Source: Nanobdellota archaeon
GTDB lineage: Archaea; Nanobdellota; Nanobdellia; Pacearchaeales; GW2011-AR1
NCBI GenBank assembly: GCA_018830685.1
Contig: JAHJRR010000043.1
Location: 1-8,962 of the forward strand
DNA length: 8,962 bases
Direction: 5' to 3'
The notes below the pieces were generated by a model. That model was given only the letters and a program-made list of their open reading frames with translations. It ran no database searches and had not been told where the DNA came from. Made by a program: the position numbers and the translations under genes. Shown piece by piece: positions 1 to 5,587 of this stretch (its first letter is position 1; each line of letters starts with the position of its first letter).

Positions 1-72
1 AACTATTCCTTCATCTATATCTTCTTGTAGAGATTCAATTATTTCAAGTTCGATAATCTTTTCTTTAGGCAT
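1..72 (-). CDS. Partial CDS, N-terminal 24 codons only, unidentified
   Basis: An ATG at 72-70 opens a frame that runs off the left edge without a stop. The visible peptide begins MPKEKIIELE and is strongly acidic after residue 7 (many E and D), consistent with a soluble helical N-terminus. It begins one base after the stop codon of the small heat-shock gene, so the two are probably co-transcribed and translationally coupled. No Shine-Dalgarno motif is visible before this ATG. Too little is present to name a family. Confidence 0.5.
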   Translation of the reverse strand, partial: MPKEKIIELEIIESLQEDIDEGIV

Positions 73-73
73 T

Positions 74-466
74 TTATTTATTGAAAGTTATTTCCAAAAC
101 TCCGTTTCTTATGGTTTGAGAAAAATTCTTTGTTTTGATAAAAGATGGAAGCATCTTTTTTATAAAGTTTCCCTGTTTAAGTTTTTGAGCAAGATATTCC
201 TGAATGCCATCTGTTTTTGTTTTTTTAGAGGTCACCACGAGTTCTTTTCCTTTTATTGAAACAGAAACATCTTTCTCACTGTAACCGGGAAGTTCGAATA
301 TGAGATAAATCTTTTTTTCATCCTCGACAAAGTCAGTTGTTCTTTCTTCGTCTTCACTTGTTATAACCTGTTCTTTTCTTCTGCTTCTTCCTGTCGAAGA
401 GTTACCAAAGAAATTTTTTAAGATGTCTCCAATATCGTCATTAAAAATATCATCATCGAAGGGCAT
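74..466 (-). CDS. Small heat-shock protein (Hsp20 / alpha-crystallin family)
   Basis: A 130-residue ATP-independent holdase-type chaperone, expected in the cytoplasm as oligomers that bind unfolding proteins. Residues 1-50 are a variable acidic/basic N-terminal arm. The alpha-crystallin domain spans about 51-129, with the opening strand IYLIFELPGY (53-62) followed by the KDVSVSIKGKELVV strands. The family's closing signature appears near the end as a degenerate LPSFI...NGVLEITF (106-128). The protein stops right after that strand, so the usual C-terminal I-x-I tail that docks neighbouring dimers is absent, which may limit oligomer size. The ATG at 466 is supported by GGTGAT five bases upstream, complementary to the archaeal 16S 3' end. 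Its stop lies one base before the next minus-strand gene. Confidence 0.9.
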   Translation of the reverse strand: MPFDDDIFNDDIGDILKNFFGNSSTGRSRRKEQVITSEDEERTTDFVEDEKKIYLIFELPGYSEKDVSVSIKGKELVVTSKKTKTDGIQEYLAQKLKQGNFIKKMLPSFIKTKNFSQTIRNGVLEITFNK

Positions 467-471
467 TTTTT

Positions 472-477
472 ATCACC
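472..477 (-). promoter_or_regulatory. Shine-Dalgarno site of the Hsp20 gene
   Basis: On the minus strand GGTGAT lies five bases before the ATG at 466. It matches six bases of the archaeal anti-SD complement GGAGGTGAT. It fixes this start and shows that this gene has a short leader, unlike most genes in the window. Confidence 0.6.
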
Positions 478-494
478 ATGTATCTAAAAGGAAG

Positions 495-507
495 TTTATT
501 TTTTAAA
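495..507 (-). promoter_or_regulatory. Probable TATA box of the Hsp20 gene
   Basis: The minus-strand tract TTTAAAAAATAAA is centred about 35 bases before the ATG. A start site about 25 bases downstream would leave a leader of roughly ten bases, just long enough for the GGTGAT motif. A second candidate, TTTAAATAA, lies further upstream around 516-524. Confidence 0.35.
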
Positions 508-553
508 GGTTGCGAATTATTTAAAGACAATGTTTCTTGTTCCATTCAACCCC

Positions 554-571
554 AAAAAAGATAGCGAAAAA
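554..571 (-). terminator. T-run transcription terminator after the cupin gene
   Basis: Reading the minus strand past the cupin stop, a run of five T (571-567) is followed by a run of six T (559-554) with no strong hairpin. Oligo-T runs without hairpins are the usual intrinsic termination signal in archaea. This would separate the cupin from the downstream Hsp20 gene, which has its own promoter. Confidence 0.35.
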
Positions 572-582
572 TCTTGACTAGA

Positions 583-963
583 TTAATGTTCTGCCAGCTC
601 GGCTTCTTCTTTTGTTTTGTGTATTGTATTCGGTTTGTGATTTGGTGGAGAATAGATAGTGTATAATTTTAACTTTTTTGTTTTTGAAGTGTTAATTACA
701 TTATGCCAAGTTCCTGCAGGAACAATTACCGCATCGTCGGTCTTTGCAGTGTAGGTTTTCTTTCCGTTGAAAAGAACGAATTTCGCTTCGCCTTGTTCAA
801 TTCTAAAAAACTGGTCAACTTTTTTATGAACCTCATTTCCGATTTCTTCTTTTGGCTTGAGTGTCATTGCAAATAGTTGCTCGTATTTTCCTGTAAATAA
901 AACTCTTCTGAAATAATTATTTTTCAAAACTTCTTTCTCGATGTTCGTTTTAAACAGTTTCAT
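583..963 (-). CDS. Single-domain cupin protein
   Basis: A 126-residue single-domain cupin; substrate unknown. It resembles small cupins often labelled mannose-6-phosphate-isomerase-like. Motif 1 is degenerate: EVHKKVDQFFRIEQGE (44-59), with H46 and E57 as likely metal ligands and D50 where many cupins have a second histidine. Motif 2 is well kept: VPAGTWHNVIN (81-91), with H87 the third ligand and N91 closing the motif. The tail YSPPNHKPNTIHKTKEEAE is typical of this subgroup. I chose ATG 963 rather than the in-frame ATG at 1077. The family starts at MKLFKTNIEKEVLKNNYFRRVL, a TATA box lies exactly 25 bases before 963, and the 38-residue extension has no cupin character. It is probably a monocistronic leaderless transcript. 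Confidence 0.85.
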   Translation of the reverse strand: MKLFKTNIEKEVLKNNYFRRVLFTGKYEQLFAMTLKPKEEIGNEVHKKVDQFFRIEQGEAKFVLFNGKKTYTAKTDDAVIVPAGTWHNVINTSKTKKLKLYTIYSPPNHKPNTIHKTKEEAELAEH

Positions 964-983
964 TGTAAAAAAAAGGGAAGGAA

Positions 984-992
984 GTTTATAAG
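984..992 (-). promoter_or_regulatory. TATA box of the cupin gene
   Basis: The minus-strand CTTATAAAC is centred at 988, 25 bases from ATG 963. This predicts transcription starting at or next to the A of the ATG, and it argues against the longer reading frame. Confidence 0.6.
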
Positions 993-1020
993 ATTTAGGA
1001 CGGCCTGACCGAACAAATAA

Positions 1021-1043
1021 TCTCACAGGCATATTCAGTGGGA
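1021..1043. other. Hairpin with AGGCATAT loop, possible structured RNA
   Basis: On the plus strand TCTCAC (1021-1026) pairs with GTGGGA (1038-1043) in six base pairs around the 11-base loop AGGCATATTCA. A second hairpin on the minus strand at 1842-1861 has a nearly identical loop but a different, still paired, stem. The site lies between the 30-codon frame and the cupin promoter. Function unknown. Confidence 0.3.
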
Positions 1044-1066
1044 ATCGGTTCAACTCTGGTTTTAAT

Positions 1067-1159
1067 TTAGTTATCATCTTTAGATTTCTCTTTATTATTT
1101 TTATTTTCAGCTTCTTCAGCTAATTCTAAAATTATATTAACCCATGTTGGATTTTCCAT
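1067..1159 (-). CDS. Possible 30-residue peptide, unidentified
   Basis: A short frame from ATG 1159 to TAA at 1069-1067 encodes a peptide starting MENPTWVNIILELAEEAE and ending in a very hydrophilic K/N/D-rich tail. It would form one amphipathic helix; no family is recognised. Support comes from a good TATA sequence (TTTATAAA, centred near 1189) about 30 bases upstream of the ATG, leaving about a five-base leader. Without that promoter I would treat it as noise. It is also possible that the promoter drives a non-coding transcript through this stretch. Confidence 0.35.
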   Translation of the reverse strand: MENPTWVNIILELAEEAENKNNKEKSKDDN

Positions 1160-1183
1160 TGGTGTTGTGTGTGTTATGGAAAT

Positions 1184-1194
1184 GATTTATAAAG
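1184..1194 (-). promoter_or_regulatory. TATA box before the 30-codon frame
   Basis: The minus-strand CTTTATAAATC is a close match to the archaeal TATA consensus. Its centre is 30 bases from ATG 1159. The only reading frame directly downstream is the 30-codon one. Confidence 0.45.
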
Positions 1195-1249
1195 ATTGTC
1201 GAGATAGGAGTGATAGGTTGATCAAGGTAAAGATAGTAATTAGAATCCT

Positions 1250-1672
1250 TTACAATTTCAAGACATAGAGAACCATTTCATCCCAACCTTCTTTTTCTGG
1301 AAGGATTATCTTCCTAATTTTGAAGCCATTCTTTTCGTAAAAGGCCCTAGTTAAATTATATGGGACATATTCTTGATTTGGAGAGAGTGTTTCTACCATT
1401 ATTTCTTTAACTCCCAGCTCTTTTGCCTTAGCAATCAACTTGTTAATCAAACGAGTCCCAATCCCCTTCCTCTGAGCCTCTTTCTTTACTGCGATCCAGA
1501 TTATCTTAATAGCCCCGTTGTTTGAATTATAAACCAAAAAACCATCTAAATCTCCTTCAGATATAATTTCATTTAACTCGAAGTCAATCTTCATATTTTC
1601 TATCGCAACATCTGTAAACCAATCAGGTAAGGACTTTGCGAGTTCCAAACATTTTTCTTTCAGGTTTTCCAT
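1250..1672 (-). CDS. GNAT-family N-acetyltransferase
   Basis: A 140-residue protein of the GCN5-related acetyltransferase fold, transferring an acetyl group from acetyl-CoA to an amine; the acceptor cannot be told from sequence. Motif A is at 56-80: the strand IKIIWIAVKKEAQ is followed by the acetyl-CoA pyrophosphate loop QRKGIG (67-72) and helix TRLINKLIAKAKE. Motif B is near the C-terminus as TRAFYEKNGFK (108-118), with the tyrosine that usually acts as general acid at 112. The N-terminal LPDWFTD segment recurs in a subgroup of prokaryotic GNATs. Length is normal for a single-domain member. The start at 1672 is set by a TATA box 26 bases upstream, so the message is probably leaderless and independent. 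Confidence 0.88.
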   Translation of the reverse strand: MENLKEKCLELAKSLPDWFTDVAIENMKIDFELNEIISEGDLDGFLVYNSNNGAIKIIWIAVKKEAQRKGIGTRLINKLIAKAKELGVKEIMVETLSPNQEYVPYNLTRAFYEKNGFKIRKIILPEKEGWDEMVLYVLKL

Positions 1673-1693
1673 GTCTTCTTTGGGGGGAAATTG

Positions 1694-1702
1694 TTATATA
1701 AG
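1694..1702 (-). promoter_or_regulatory. TATA box of the GNAT gene
   Basis: The minus-strand CTTATATAA is centred 26 bases from ATG 1672, with the A-rich run GAAAAA just upstream in the position of a TFB-recognition element. Confidence 0.6.
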
Positions 1703-1831
1703 TTTTTCCCAGAGGACTCATATAGAACAGATTAAAAGTGTTATTTACACACAAAATTAAATTAAATTCCCACGCCGGGGGTAGAAAGTGCAGGATTTTT
1801 ATTTTAAACAATTTTTTCAATTTTTTTAAGA

Positions 1832-1933
1832 AAAAGCGACGCTCTGGGATATGCCTGAGAGTATGAACGCCCCGACCGAGAGTTGGACTTGATTCTACTT
1901 CAAGTAAACTCTGTAAAAAGGTCCAGCAACAAA
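1832..1933 (-). ncRNA. Candidate structured non-coding RNA
   Basis: Reading the minus strand, a TATA-like AATTTAAATAA overlaps the end of the SGNH gene (about 1953-1962). About 25 bases later comes a roughly 100-base segment, which ends at a T-rich run after GCGTCGC (about 1837-1831). Two hairpins lie inside. One is AGAGTT / ACTTGA paired with TCAAGT / AACTCT (1879-1912) around a seven-base loop. The other is CTCT/AGAG (1842-1861) with loop CAGGCATATCCC, possibly extended by GGCG/CGTC. It is not a tRNA, RNase P or SRP RNA that I recognise. Alternatively it is a decayed insertion scar, because it also contains the tRNA-end copy. Confidence 0.3.
1866..1878 (-). repeat. Copy of the tRNA-Glu 3' end (candidate attachment-site half)
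   Basis: AACGCCCCGACCG is identical, in the same orientation, to 5588-5600, which is the last acceptor-stem and T-stem bases of tRNA-Glu plus its downstream flank. Beyond the 13 bases the similarity decays, but many differences are transitions and most of a T-stem-like pairing survives (TCAAG against CTCGG, four of five pairs including a G-T). No 5' half of a tRNA is present here. Confidence 0.4.
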
Positions 1934-1953
1934 AACTACAAACATGAAAGGAG

Positions 1954-3084
1954 TTATTTAAATTCAATCATATTTCCTTTCATAAATGATGAGATTTCTT
2001 CAGCTACAAAATTTGCCCCATTCTCATTAAAATGCATATCGTCATAAGTGTAATCTAATGTTTTTGGAACCTTTTTCTCAAGATCAATACAAAAAACACC
2101 TTTATTATTCTCACATACTTTGAGAGTTATTTTATTAAATTCATCCATAAAGTATATCATTGTTTTTGTAGGATAATAATTATCTCCAAAATCATATGTC
2201 ATCCAAAGACTTGCGTCTTCCTCTCGAGTCATGTTATCTTTCCAAAGATAAGGTTGTGTCATAAATATCAGAGAGCTATTTTTTTCTTTAGATAATTCTA
2301 TGACCCTCTCTAAGTTTTTTTCATAATCTTCAAGAGTTAGAGTTAAATCAGGGATTTCGTTTATCCAGTTTTCTGCATTTTGTCTTTTTAATCTATTCTC
2401 AACAAGAGTTTCTCCAATGCCATCTTGAGGTTCAATTTTTTTAAATTTTAAATCTATAACTTTGTAAATTTTATAGATTATTGTTGATTTTAAGGTATAA
2501 ACTGAAGATGCACTAAAAGTATAACTCTCTGTATTATCAAACTCGCTTTCATTAAATGGTTGCCACGAGTCTTTTCTACTTAATTTGTACAACACATCAT
2601 TAGCTCCAGTTAAAATAATAATCAAATCAGGCTCATAATAATCTGGAAGATACTTCAAAGCAAGAAGATTATTTCTAAGACCATGACCACTTTTTCCGAT
2701 ATTCATTGTAACAACTTTTTTGTCATCAATTGTTTTGCCTAATTTCCTCATTAAAAGATAAGGCCAAGTTTCATTATTATCTAAATATAAACATTCAGAA
2801 GTACTTCCTCCAACAATTAAAATCCGGTATTCATCATCCTGATTTTTAATCTCATCACCCCTGTATCCAAGATTATTAATGGTAAAATGAGATTCCCCAC
2901 TGATGCCATTAAAAATACTTGAATCTGGATTAAATACATACCCGAAATTCGGAGGCCATACATAAGAATAATTTATTTTTGAAACATTTCTATAATTAAT
3001 ATACTCAAAAAAAGCCAAACCTACTGCGATTGTAACGAAGATAATAAGAAAATATACCAACACTTTTTTTATTTTGTTTTTCAT
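1954..3084 (-). CDS. Membrane-anchored SGNH/GDSL hydrolase
   Basis: A 376-residue SGNH-fold esterase or acyltransferase, the counterpart of the GDSL hydrolase that accompanies NodU-type carbamoyltransferases. Residues 7-27 form one hydrophobic helix after MKNKIKK, a signal anchor that should place the catalytic domain outside the membrane. The conserved blocks appear in order. VGGSTSE (91-97) holds nucleophile S94. GKSGHG (130-135) is block II. TGAND (159-163) holds oxyanion N162. DDMHF (348-352) supplies the D348/H351 pair of the catalytic triad. The region between about 180 and 260 is a poorly conserved insert. It is transcribed divergently from the small membrane and carbamoyltransferase genes. 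ATG 3084 fits a TATA box 27 bases upstream. Likely substrate: an ester on a surface glycan or lipid, by inference from context. It is strongly AT-rich, like the other cassette genes. Confidence 0.85.
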   Translation of the reverse strand: MKNKIKKVLVYFLIIFVTIAVGLAFFEYINYRNVSKINYSYVWPPNFGYVFNPDSSIFNGISGESHFTINNLGYRGDEIKNQDDEYRILIVGGSTSECLYLDNNETWPYLLMRKLGKTIDDKKVVTMNIGKSGHGLRNNLLALKYLPDYYEPDLIIILTGANDVLYKLSRKDSWQPFNESEFDNTESYTFSASSVYTLKSTIIYKIYKVIDLKFKKIEPQDGIGETLVENRLKRQNAENWINEIPDLTLTLEDYEKNLERVIELSKEKNSSLIFMTQPYLWKDNMTREEDASLWMTYDFGDNYYPTKTMIYFMDEFNKITLKVCENNKGVFCIDLEKKVPKTLDYTYDDMHFNENGANFVAEEISSFMKGNMIEFK

Positions 3085-3106
3085 CCTACTTAGGTGAAAG
3101 GAATTG

Positions 3107-3116
3107 TATTTTAAAA
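3107..3116 (-). promoter_or_regulatory. TATA box of the SGNH hydrolase gene
   Basis: The minus-strand TTTTAAAATA is centred 27 bases from ATG 3084. It lies 57 bases from the oppositely oriented box at 3164-3172, so the two arms of the cassette share one 108-base control region. Confidence 0.5.
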
Positions 3117-3163
3117 GATTAATGATTGAATTTGCATGACTTTTGAAAATTACAAAAGATAAA

Positions 3164-3172
3164 CTTTTAAAG
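3164..3172 (+). promoter_or_regulatory. TATA box of the rightward carbamoyltransferase operon
   Basis: CTTTTAAAG is centred at 3168, exactly 25 bases from ATG 3193. A leaderless operon message would start here and run through the two small membrane genes into the carbamoyltransferase. Confidence 0.55.
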
Positions 3173-3192
3173 TAATTATTATCTTTGTAATT

Positions 3193-3357
3193 ATGAAAGC
3201 ATTAAAATTACTCGGTTTTTTATTCACTTATACAATTTTTACTATCATACTATTTTTTATTTTTTCTTTTAAATACCCCCTACCTATTTTTAAGGTTTTT
3301 TTAATCACTGCTTCTTTATTAGTGTTAGGAGGTCTTATTAAAAGATGGCTAGAATAA
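3193..3357 (+). CDS. 54-residue two-helix membrane protein, candidate N-terminal half of split SxtJ
   Basis: A 54-residue integral membrane protein starting MKALKLLGFLF and ending IKRWLE. Hydrophobic helices at about 5-26 and 32-49 are joined by a short KYPLP turn; the charges suggest both ends face the cytoplasm. Alone it matches no family I can name with certainty. Full-length SxtJ-family proteins (about 120-140 residues) begin with two such helices, continue into a loop ending in a tryptophan segment, and then a third helix. The next gene supplies exactly that remainder, and the summed length, 135, equals one SxtJ. Start ATG 3193 is set by a TATA box 25 bases upstream. Its 3' end overlaps the next gene by 13 bases in a different frame. 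Alternative: an unrelated small partner protein. Confidence 0.65.
   Translation: MKALKLLGFLFTYTIFTIILFFIFSFKYPLPIFKVFLITASLLVLGGLIKRWLE
3328..3333 (+). promoter_or_regulatory. Shine-Dalgarno site for the SxtJ-like gene
   Basis: GGAGGT, a perfect core match, lies inside the end of the 54-codon gene, 11 bases before ATG 3345. An in-operon start with its own strong ribosome site supports two deliberately separate proteins rather than a recent frameshift. Confidence 0.6.
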
Positions 3358-3590
3358 AACAAATATTTGATGAATTTATGGAAGGAAGCAAATTGTTTGG
3401 AGAATTAATTTCATCAATTATAAATTTATTATTACTCTCTTTTGTCTATTTTGTAGGGGTTGGTTTAACATCAATATTTGCAAGAATTCTAGGAGAAAAG
3501 TTTATTGATGATAAGATTACTAAAGACAGTTATTGGGAAGAATTAAATTTAACTACTCAGTCATTTAAGGAGTATTACAGACAATTTTAA
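3345..3590 (+). CDS. SxtJ-like membrane protein (C-terminal half)
   Basis: An 81-residue protein with one long hydrophobic helix (about 20-42). It is followed by a basic/glycine turn (RILGEKFI) and the tail SYWEELNLTTQSFKEYYRQF. That layout is what I recall of the SxtJ-family C-terminus: a helix, an R-L-L-G-K-like turn, a conserved SYW, then a short acidic stretch ending in RQF. SxtJ proteins accompany NodU-type carbamoyltransferases and are thought to form a small membrane module with them; their biochemical role is unknown. The first two helices of SxtJ are missing here and probably correspond to the preceding 54-codon gene. Its TAA is one base before the carbamoyltransferase ATG, so translation is likely coupled. 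Confidence 0.65.
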   Translation: MARIKQIFDEFMEGSKLFGELISSIINLLLLSFVYFVGVGLTSIFARILGEKFIDDKITKDSYWEELNLTTQSFKEYYRQF

Positions 3591-3591
3591 A

Positions 3592-5352
3592 ATGAACATT
3601 CTAGGAATATCTTGTTATTATCATGACTCTTCGGCCGCATTACTTAAAGATGGAAAAATTGTTGCAGCAGCACAAGAAGAGAGATTTACAAGAAAAAAAC
3701 ATGATACTTCTTTTCCAGTTAACTCAGTAGAATATTGTCTTAAAAGCCAAAATTTAACGATTAAGGATATAGATTACATTGCTTTTTATGAAAAACCATT
3801 ATTAAAATTTGAAAGATTGTTATATCAACACCTGCAATATTTTCCAAAAAGTTATAAAATTTTTCTTTCAAATATGCCTACCTGGTTTAATGAAAAATTA
3901 AGGATATTAAAAACTATTAAAAAAAAGCTGGGATACAAAAAAAATGTTTTATTTATTGAACATCATATGGCTCATGCTGCTGGATCTTTCTTTCCTAGCC
4001 CATTTAGAAAATCAGCTATAATAACTATAGATGGGGTTGGCGAATGGACTACAACTTCTTATGGGATTGGAGAACAAAATAAAATAACTCTTCTTAAACA
4101 CATAAATTTCCCACATTCATTAGGTTTGTTATATTCGACAATAACTGCTTATTTGGGGTTTAGTGTTAATAATTCAGAATACAAAGTAATGGGATTAAGT
4201 CCGTATGGAGATACAGATAGGAAGACAAATATTTATTATAATAAATTAAATAAGATTATTGAGATAAAAGAAGATGGAAGTTATAAGCTAAATATAGATT
4301 ATTTTACTTACTCGTATAAAAACAGAATGCCTTCTAAAAAACTATGTCTTCTTTTAGGTGGTGAGGTAAGAAATCCTGATGAAGAAATTACTCAAAGGCA
4401 TAAAGATATTGCCGCTGCCCTTCAATTAGTCTATGAAGATGCGTTGTTTAAAATTGCAAAACATGTTCACAAAGAAACGAAATGTGAAAATTTAGTAATT
4501 GCAGGGGGTTGTGCATTGAATAGTGTTGCTAATGGGAAGATATTGAAAAATTCCCCCTTCAAAAATATTTGGTGTCAGCCAGATCCAGGGGATGGCGGTA
4601 CAAGTATTGGTGCAGCCCTTTTTATTTGGAATTCCTTATTAAACAAAAAAAGAGATTATGTATTAGACAATCCATATTTAGGTCCGAAATATTCTGACAC
4701 TGAAATAAAAGAATTTCTAAAAGACAACTCCATTAAATTTTCAAACTTTGAGAATGAAGAGGAACTTACTAAGTCAGTATCTAAACTAATCTTTGAAGAT
4801 AATGTGGTAGGATGGTTTCAGGGAAGAATGGAATGGGGGCCAAGAGCATTGGGGAGTAGAAGCATATTATCTAATCCTACAAACCCTAAAATGCAAGAAA
4901 TATTAAATCTAAGGGTAAAACATAGAGAAAAATTTAGACCTTTCGCACCAGTAGTCTGTGAAGATGATGCTTTAAAATATTTTGATTGTGATATTCCCAT
5001 TCCAAGACCAACAGATTTTATGTTAATGGTTTATCCAATAAAGAAAGAATGGCACAGAAAAATTCCTTCAGTAACTCATGTGGATGGAAGTGGGAGATTA
5101 CAAACAATAAGAAGAGAAGACAATCATCTCTATTATGATTTAATAAAAGAATTTGGAAAATTAAGCAAAATTCCCATTCTAATAAACACTTCTTTTAATA
5201 TAAGGGGAGAACCTATTGCATGCACACCAAAGGATGCTTACAGATGTATGATGGGAACGGGAATAGACTATTTAGTGATGGGAAGTTTTTTGATTAAAAG
5301 AGAAAACAATCCTAAAGATATCTGGGATAGTGAAGAGTTAGCGAAAGATTAA
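3592..5352 (+). CDS. O-carbamoyltransferase, NodU/CmcH/TobZ/SxtI family
   Basis: A 586-residue enzyme that, by family, makes carbamoyl-adenylate from carbamoyl phosphate and ATP and transfers the carbamoyl group to a hydroxyl of a sugar or metabolite. The N-terminal Kae1-like ASKHA domain opens with ILGISCYYHDSSAALL (3-18) and carries EERFTRKKHD (29-38). Metal-site candidates are H124-x3-H128, D147 and D334, the last within DPGDGGTSIG. GLSPYG (201-206) and AGGCALNSVANGK (304-316) are further family blocks. The C-terminal YrdC-like domain keeps GRMEWGPRALGSRSIL (411-426), KHREKFRPFAPVV (443-455) and INTSFNIRGEPI (531-542). Length is normal and all key blocks look intact, so it should be active. 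It is probably cytoplasmic or held at the membrane by the adjacent small proteins. The target is unknown; context favours a membrane glycan or lipid. Confidence 0.93.
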   Translation: MNILGISCYYHDSSAALLKDGKIVAAAQEERFTRKKHDTSFPVNSVEYCLKSQNLTIKDIDYIAFYEKPLLKFERLLYQHLQYFPKSYKIFLSNMPTWFNEKLRILKTIKKKLGYKKNVLFIEHHMAHAAGSFFPSPFRKSAIITIDGVGEWTTTSYGIGEQNKITLLKHINFPHSLGLLYSTITAYLGFSVNNSEYKVMGLSPYGDTDRKTNIYYNKLNKIIEIKEDGSYKLNIDYFTYSYKNRMPSKKLCLLLGGEVRNPDEEITQRHKDIAAALQLVYEDALFKIAKHVHKETKCENLVIAGGCALNSVANGKILKNSPFKNIWCQPDPGDGGTSIGAALFIWNSLLNKKRDYVLDNPYLGPKYSDTEIKEFLKDNSIKFSNFENEEELTKSVSKLIFEDNVVGWFQGRMEWGPRALGSRSILSNPTNPKMQEILNLRVKHREKFRPFAPVVCEDDALKYFDCDIPIPRPTDFMLMVYPIKKEWHRKIPSVTHVDGSGRLQTIRREDNHLYYDLIKEFGKLSKIPILINTSFNIRGEPIACTPKDAYRCMMGTGIDYLVMGSFLIKRENNPKDIWDSEELAKD

Positions 5353-5377
5353 AAATAGACAAAAAGAGTTCGTTAAA

Positions 5378-5386
5378 TTTATAAAT
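5378..5386 (+). promoter_or_regulatory. TATA box of the DUF5989 gene
   Basis: TTTATAAAT is centred at 5382, 25 bases before ATG 5407. The last cassette gene can therefore be transcribed separately as a leaderless message, besides any read-through from the carbamoyltransferase. Confidence 0.55.
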
Positions 5387-5406
5387 AATGAGAGGATTAT
5401 TTTAAA

Positions 5407-5568
5407 ATGGAAGGGAATAGAAGTTTACTTTTTGAGGTTTGGGATTTTTTAAAGGTAAGAAAGAAATGGTGGCTTTTACCTATCCTGATTTTACTAGTAA
5501 TGGCCGGAGCGTTGATAATCTTTGGGCAAAGTAGTGCTTTATCCCCATTTATTTATGCACTGGGATAA
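5407..5568 (+). CDS. DUF5989 / SxtK-like 53-residue membrane protein
   Basis: A 53-residue protein: a short polar N-terminus with FEVWDFLKVRKKWWLLPI (9-26), one transmembrane helix (about 23-39), then GQSSALSPFIYALG at the end. This is the full DUF5989 pattern as I know it: an amphipathic E-x-W-x-F-L-K-x-R-K-K-x-W stretch, L-P-I at the helix start, and S-P-F-I-Y at the C-terminus. SxtK of saxitoxin clusters appears to be the same type. Members are encoded next to NodU-type carbamoyltransferases and SxtJ, with no established activity; an anchoring or assembly role in a membrane complex is inferred. It follows the carbamoyltransferase by 54 bases and has its own TATA box. It is short enough to be missed by automated gene callers. 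Confidence 0.85.
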   Translation: MEGNRSLLFEVWDFLKVRKKWWLLPILILLVMAGALIIFGQSSALSPFIYALG

Positions 5569-5574
5569 TAACCT

Positions 5575-5583
5575 TTAATTTTT
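5575..5583 (+). terminator. T-run terminator after the DUF5989 gene
   Basis: TTAATTTTT lies a few bases past the DUF5989 stop and just before the 3' end of the convergent tRNA gene. It would keep cassette transcripts out of the tRNA. Confidence 0.35.
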
Positions 5584-5587
5584 CCAA

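Larger units (their letters stand above)
1673..1953. other. 281-base gene-free stretch with structured elements
   Basis: Apart from the GNAT promoter at its left end, no credible protein gene is visible. It holds two stable hairpins (1842-1861 and 1879-1912), a 13-base copy of the tRNA-Glu 3' end (1866-1878) and long T/A tracts (about 1797-1835). GC-rich patches in an AT-rich neighbourhood suggest RNA genes or remnants rather than coding sequence. The frame open here on the minus strand gives an incoherent, cysteine-rich peptide. Confidence 0.5.

Noticed and set aside
1044..1062. tRNA T-arm on the plus strand (ATCGG-TTCAACT-CTGGT)
   Set aside because: The arm pairs and fits the loop consensus, but the following bases are AT-rich with no matching 5' acceptor, and the 11-base loop upstream is not an anticodon loop.
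964..1077. N-terminal extension of the cupin from ATG 1077
   Set aside because: It lacks family similarity, overlaps the 30-codon frame, and a TATA box sits 25 bases before ATG 963.
1026..1080. C/D box guide RNA on the minus strand (ATGATAA ... CTGA ... TGTGAGA)
   Set aside because: The spacing between the box C-like and D'-like motifs is about 31 bases, far more than the roughly 12 usual in archaea, and no final D box is found.
1887..1905. tRNA anticodon arm with a CTA (amber) anticodon on the plus strand
   Set aside because: The stem is ACTTGA/TCAAGT with loop TTCTACT, but there is no acceptor stem, D-arm or T-arm around it, and base 37 would be C instead of a purine.
1623..1967. Minus-strand open frame of 114 codons
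   Set aside because: It overlaps the GNAT promoter and start and the hairpin region; the composition is incoherent and it has no plausible start signal.
4818..5000. Minus-strand open frame opposite the carbamoyltransferase
   Set aside because: Antisense shadow of conserved motifs on the plus strand.
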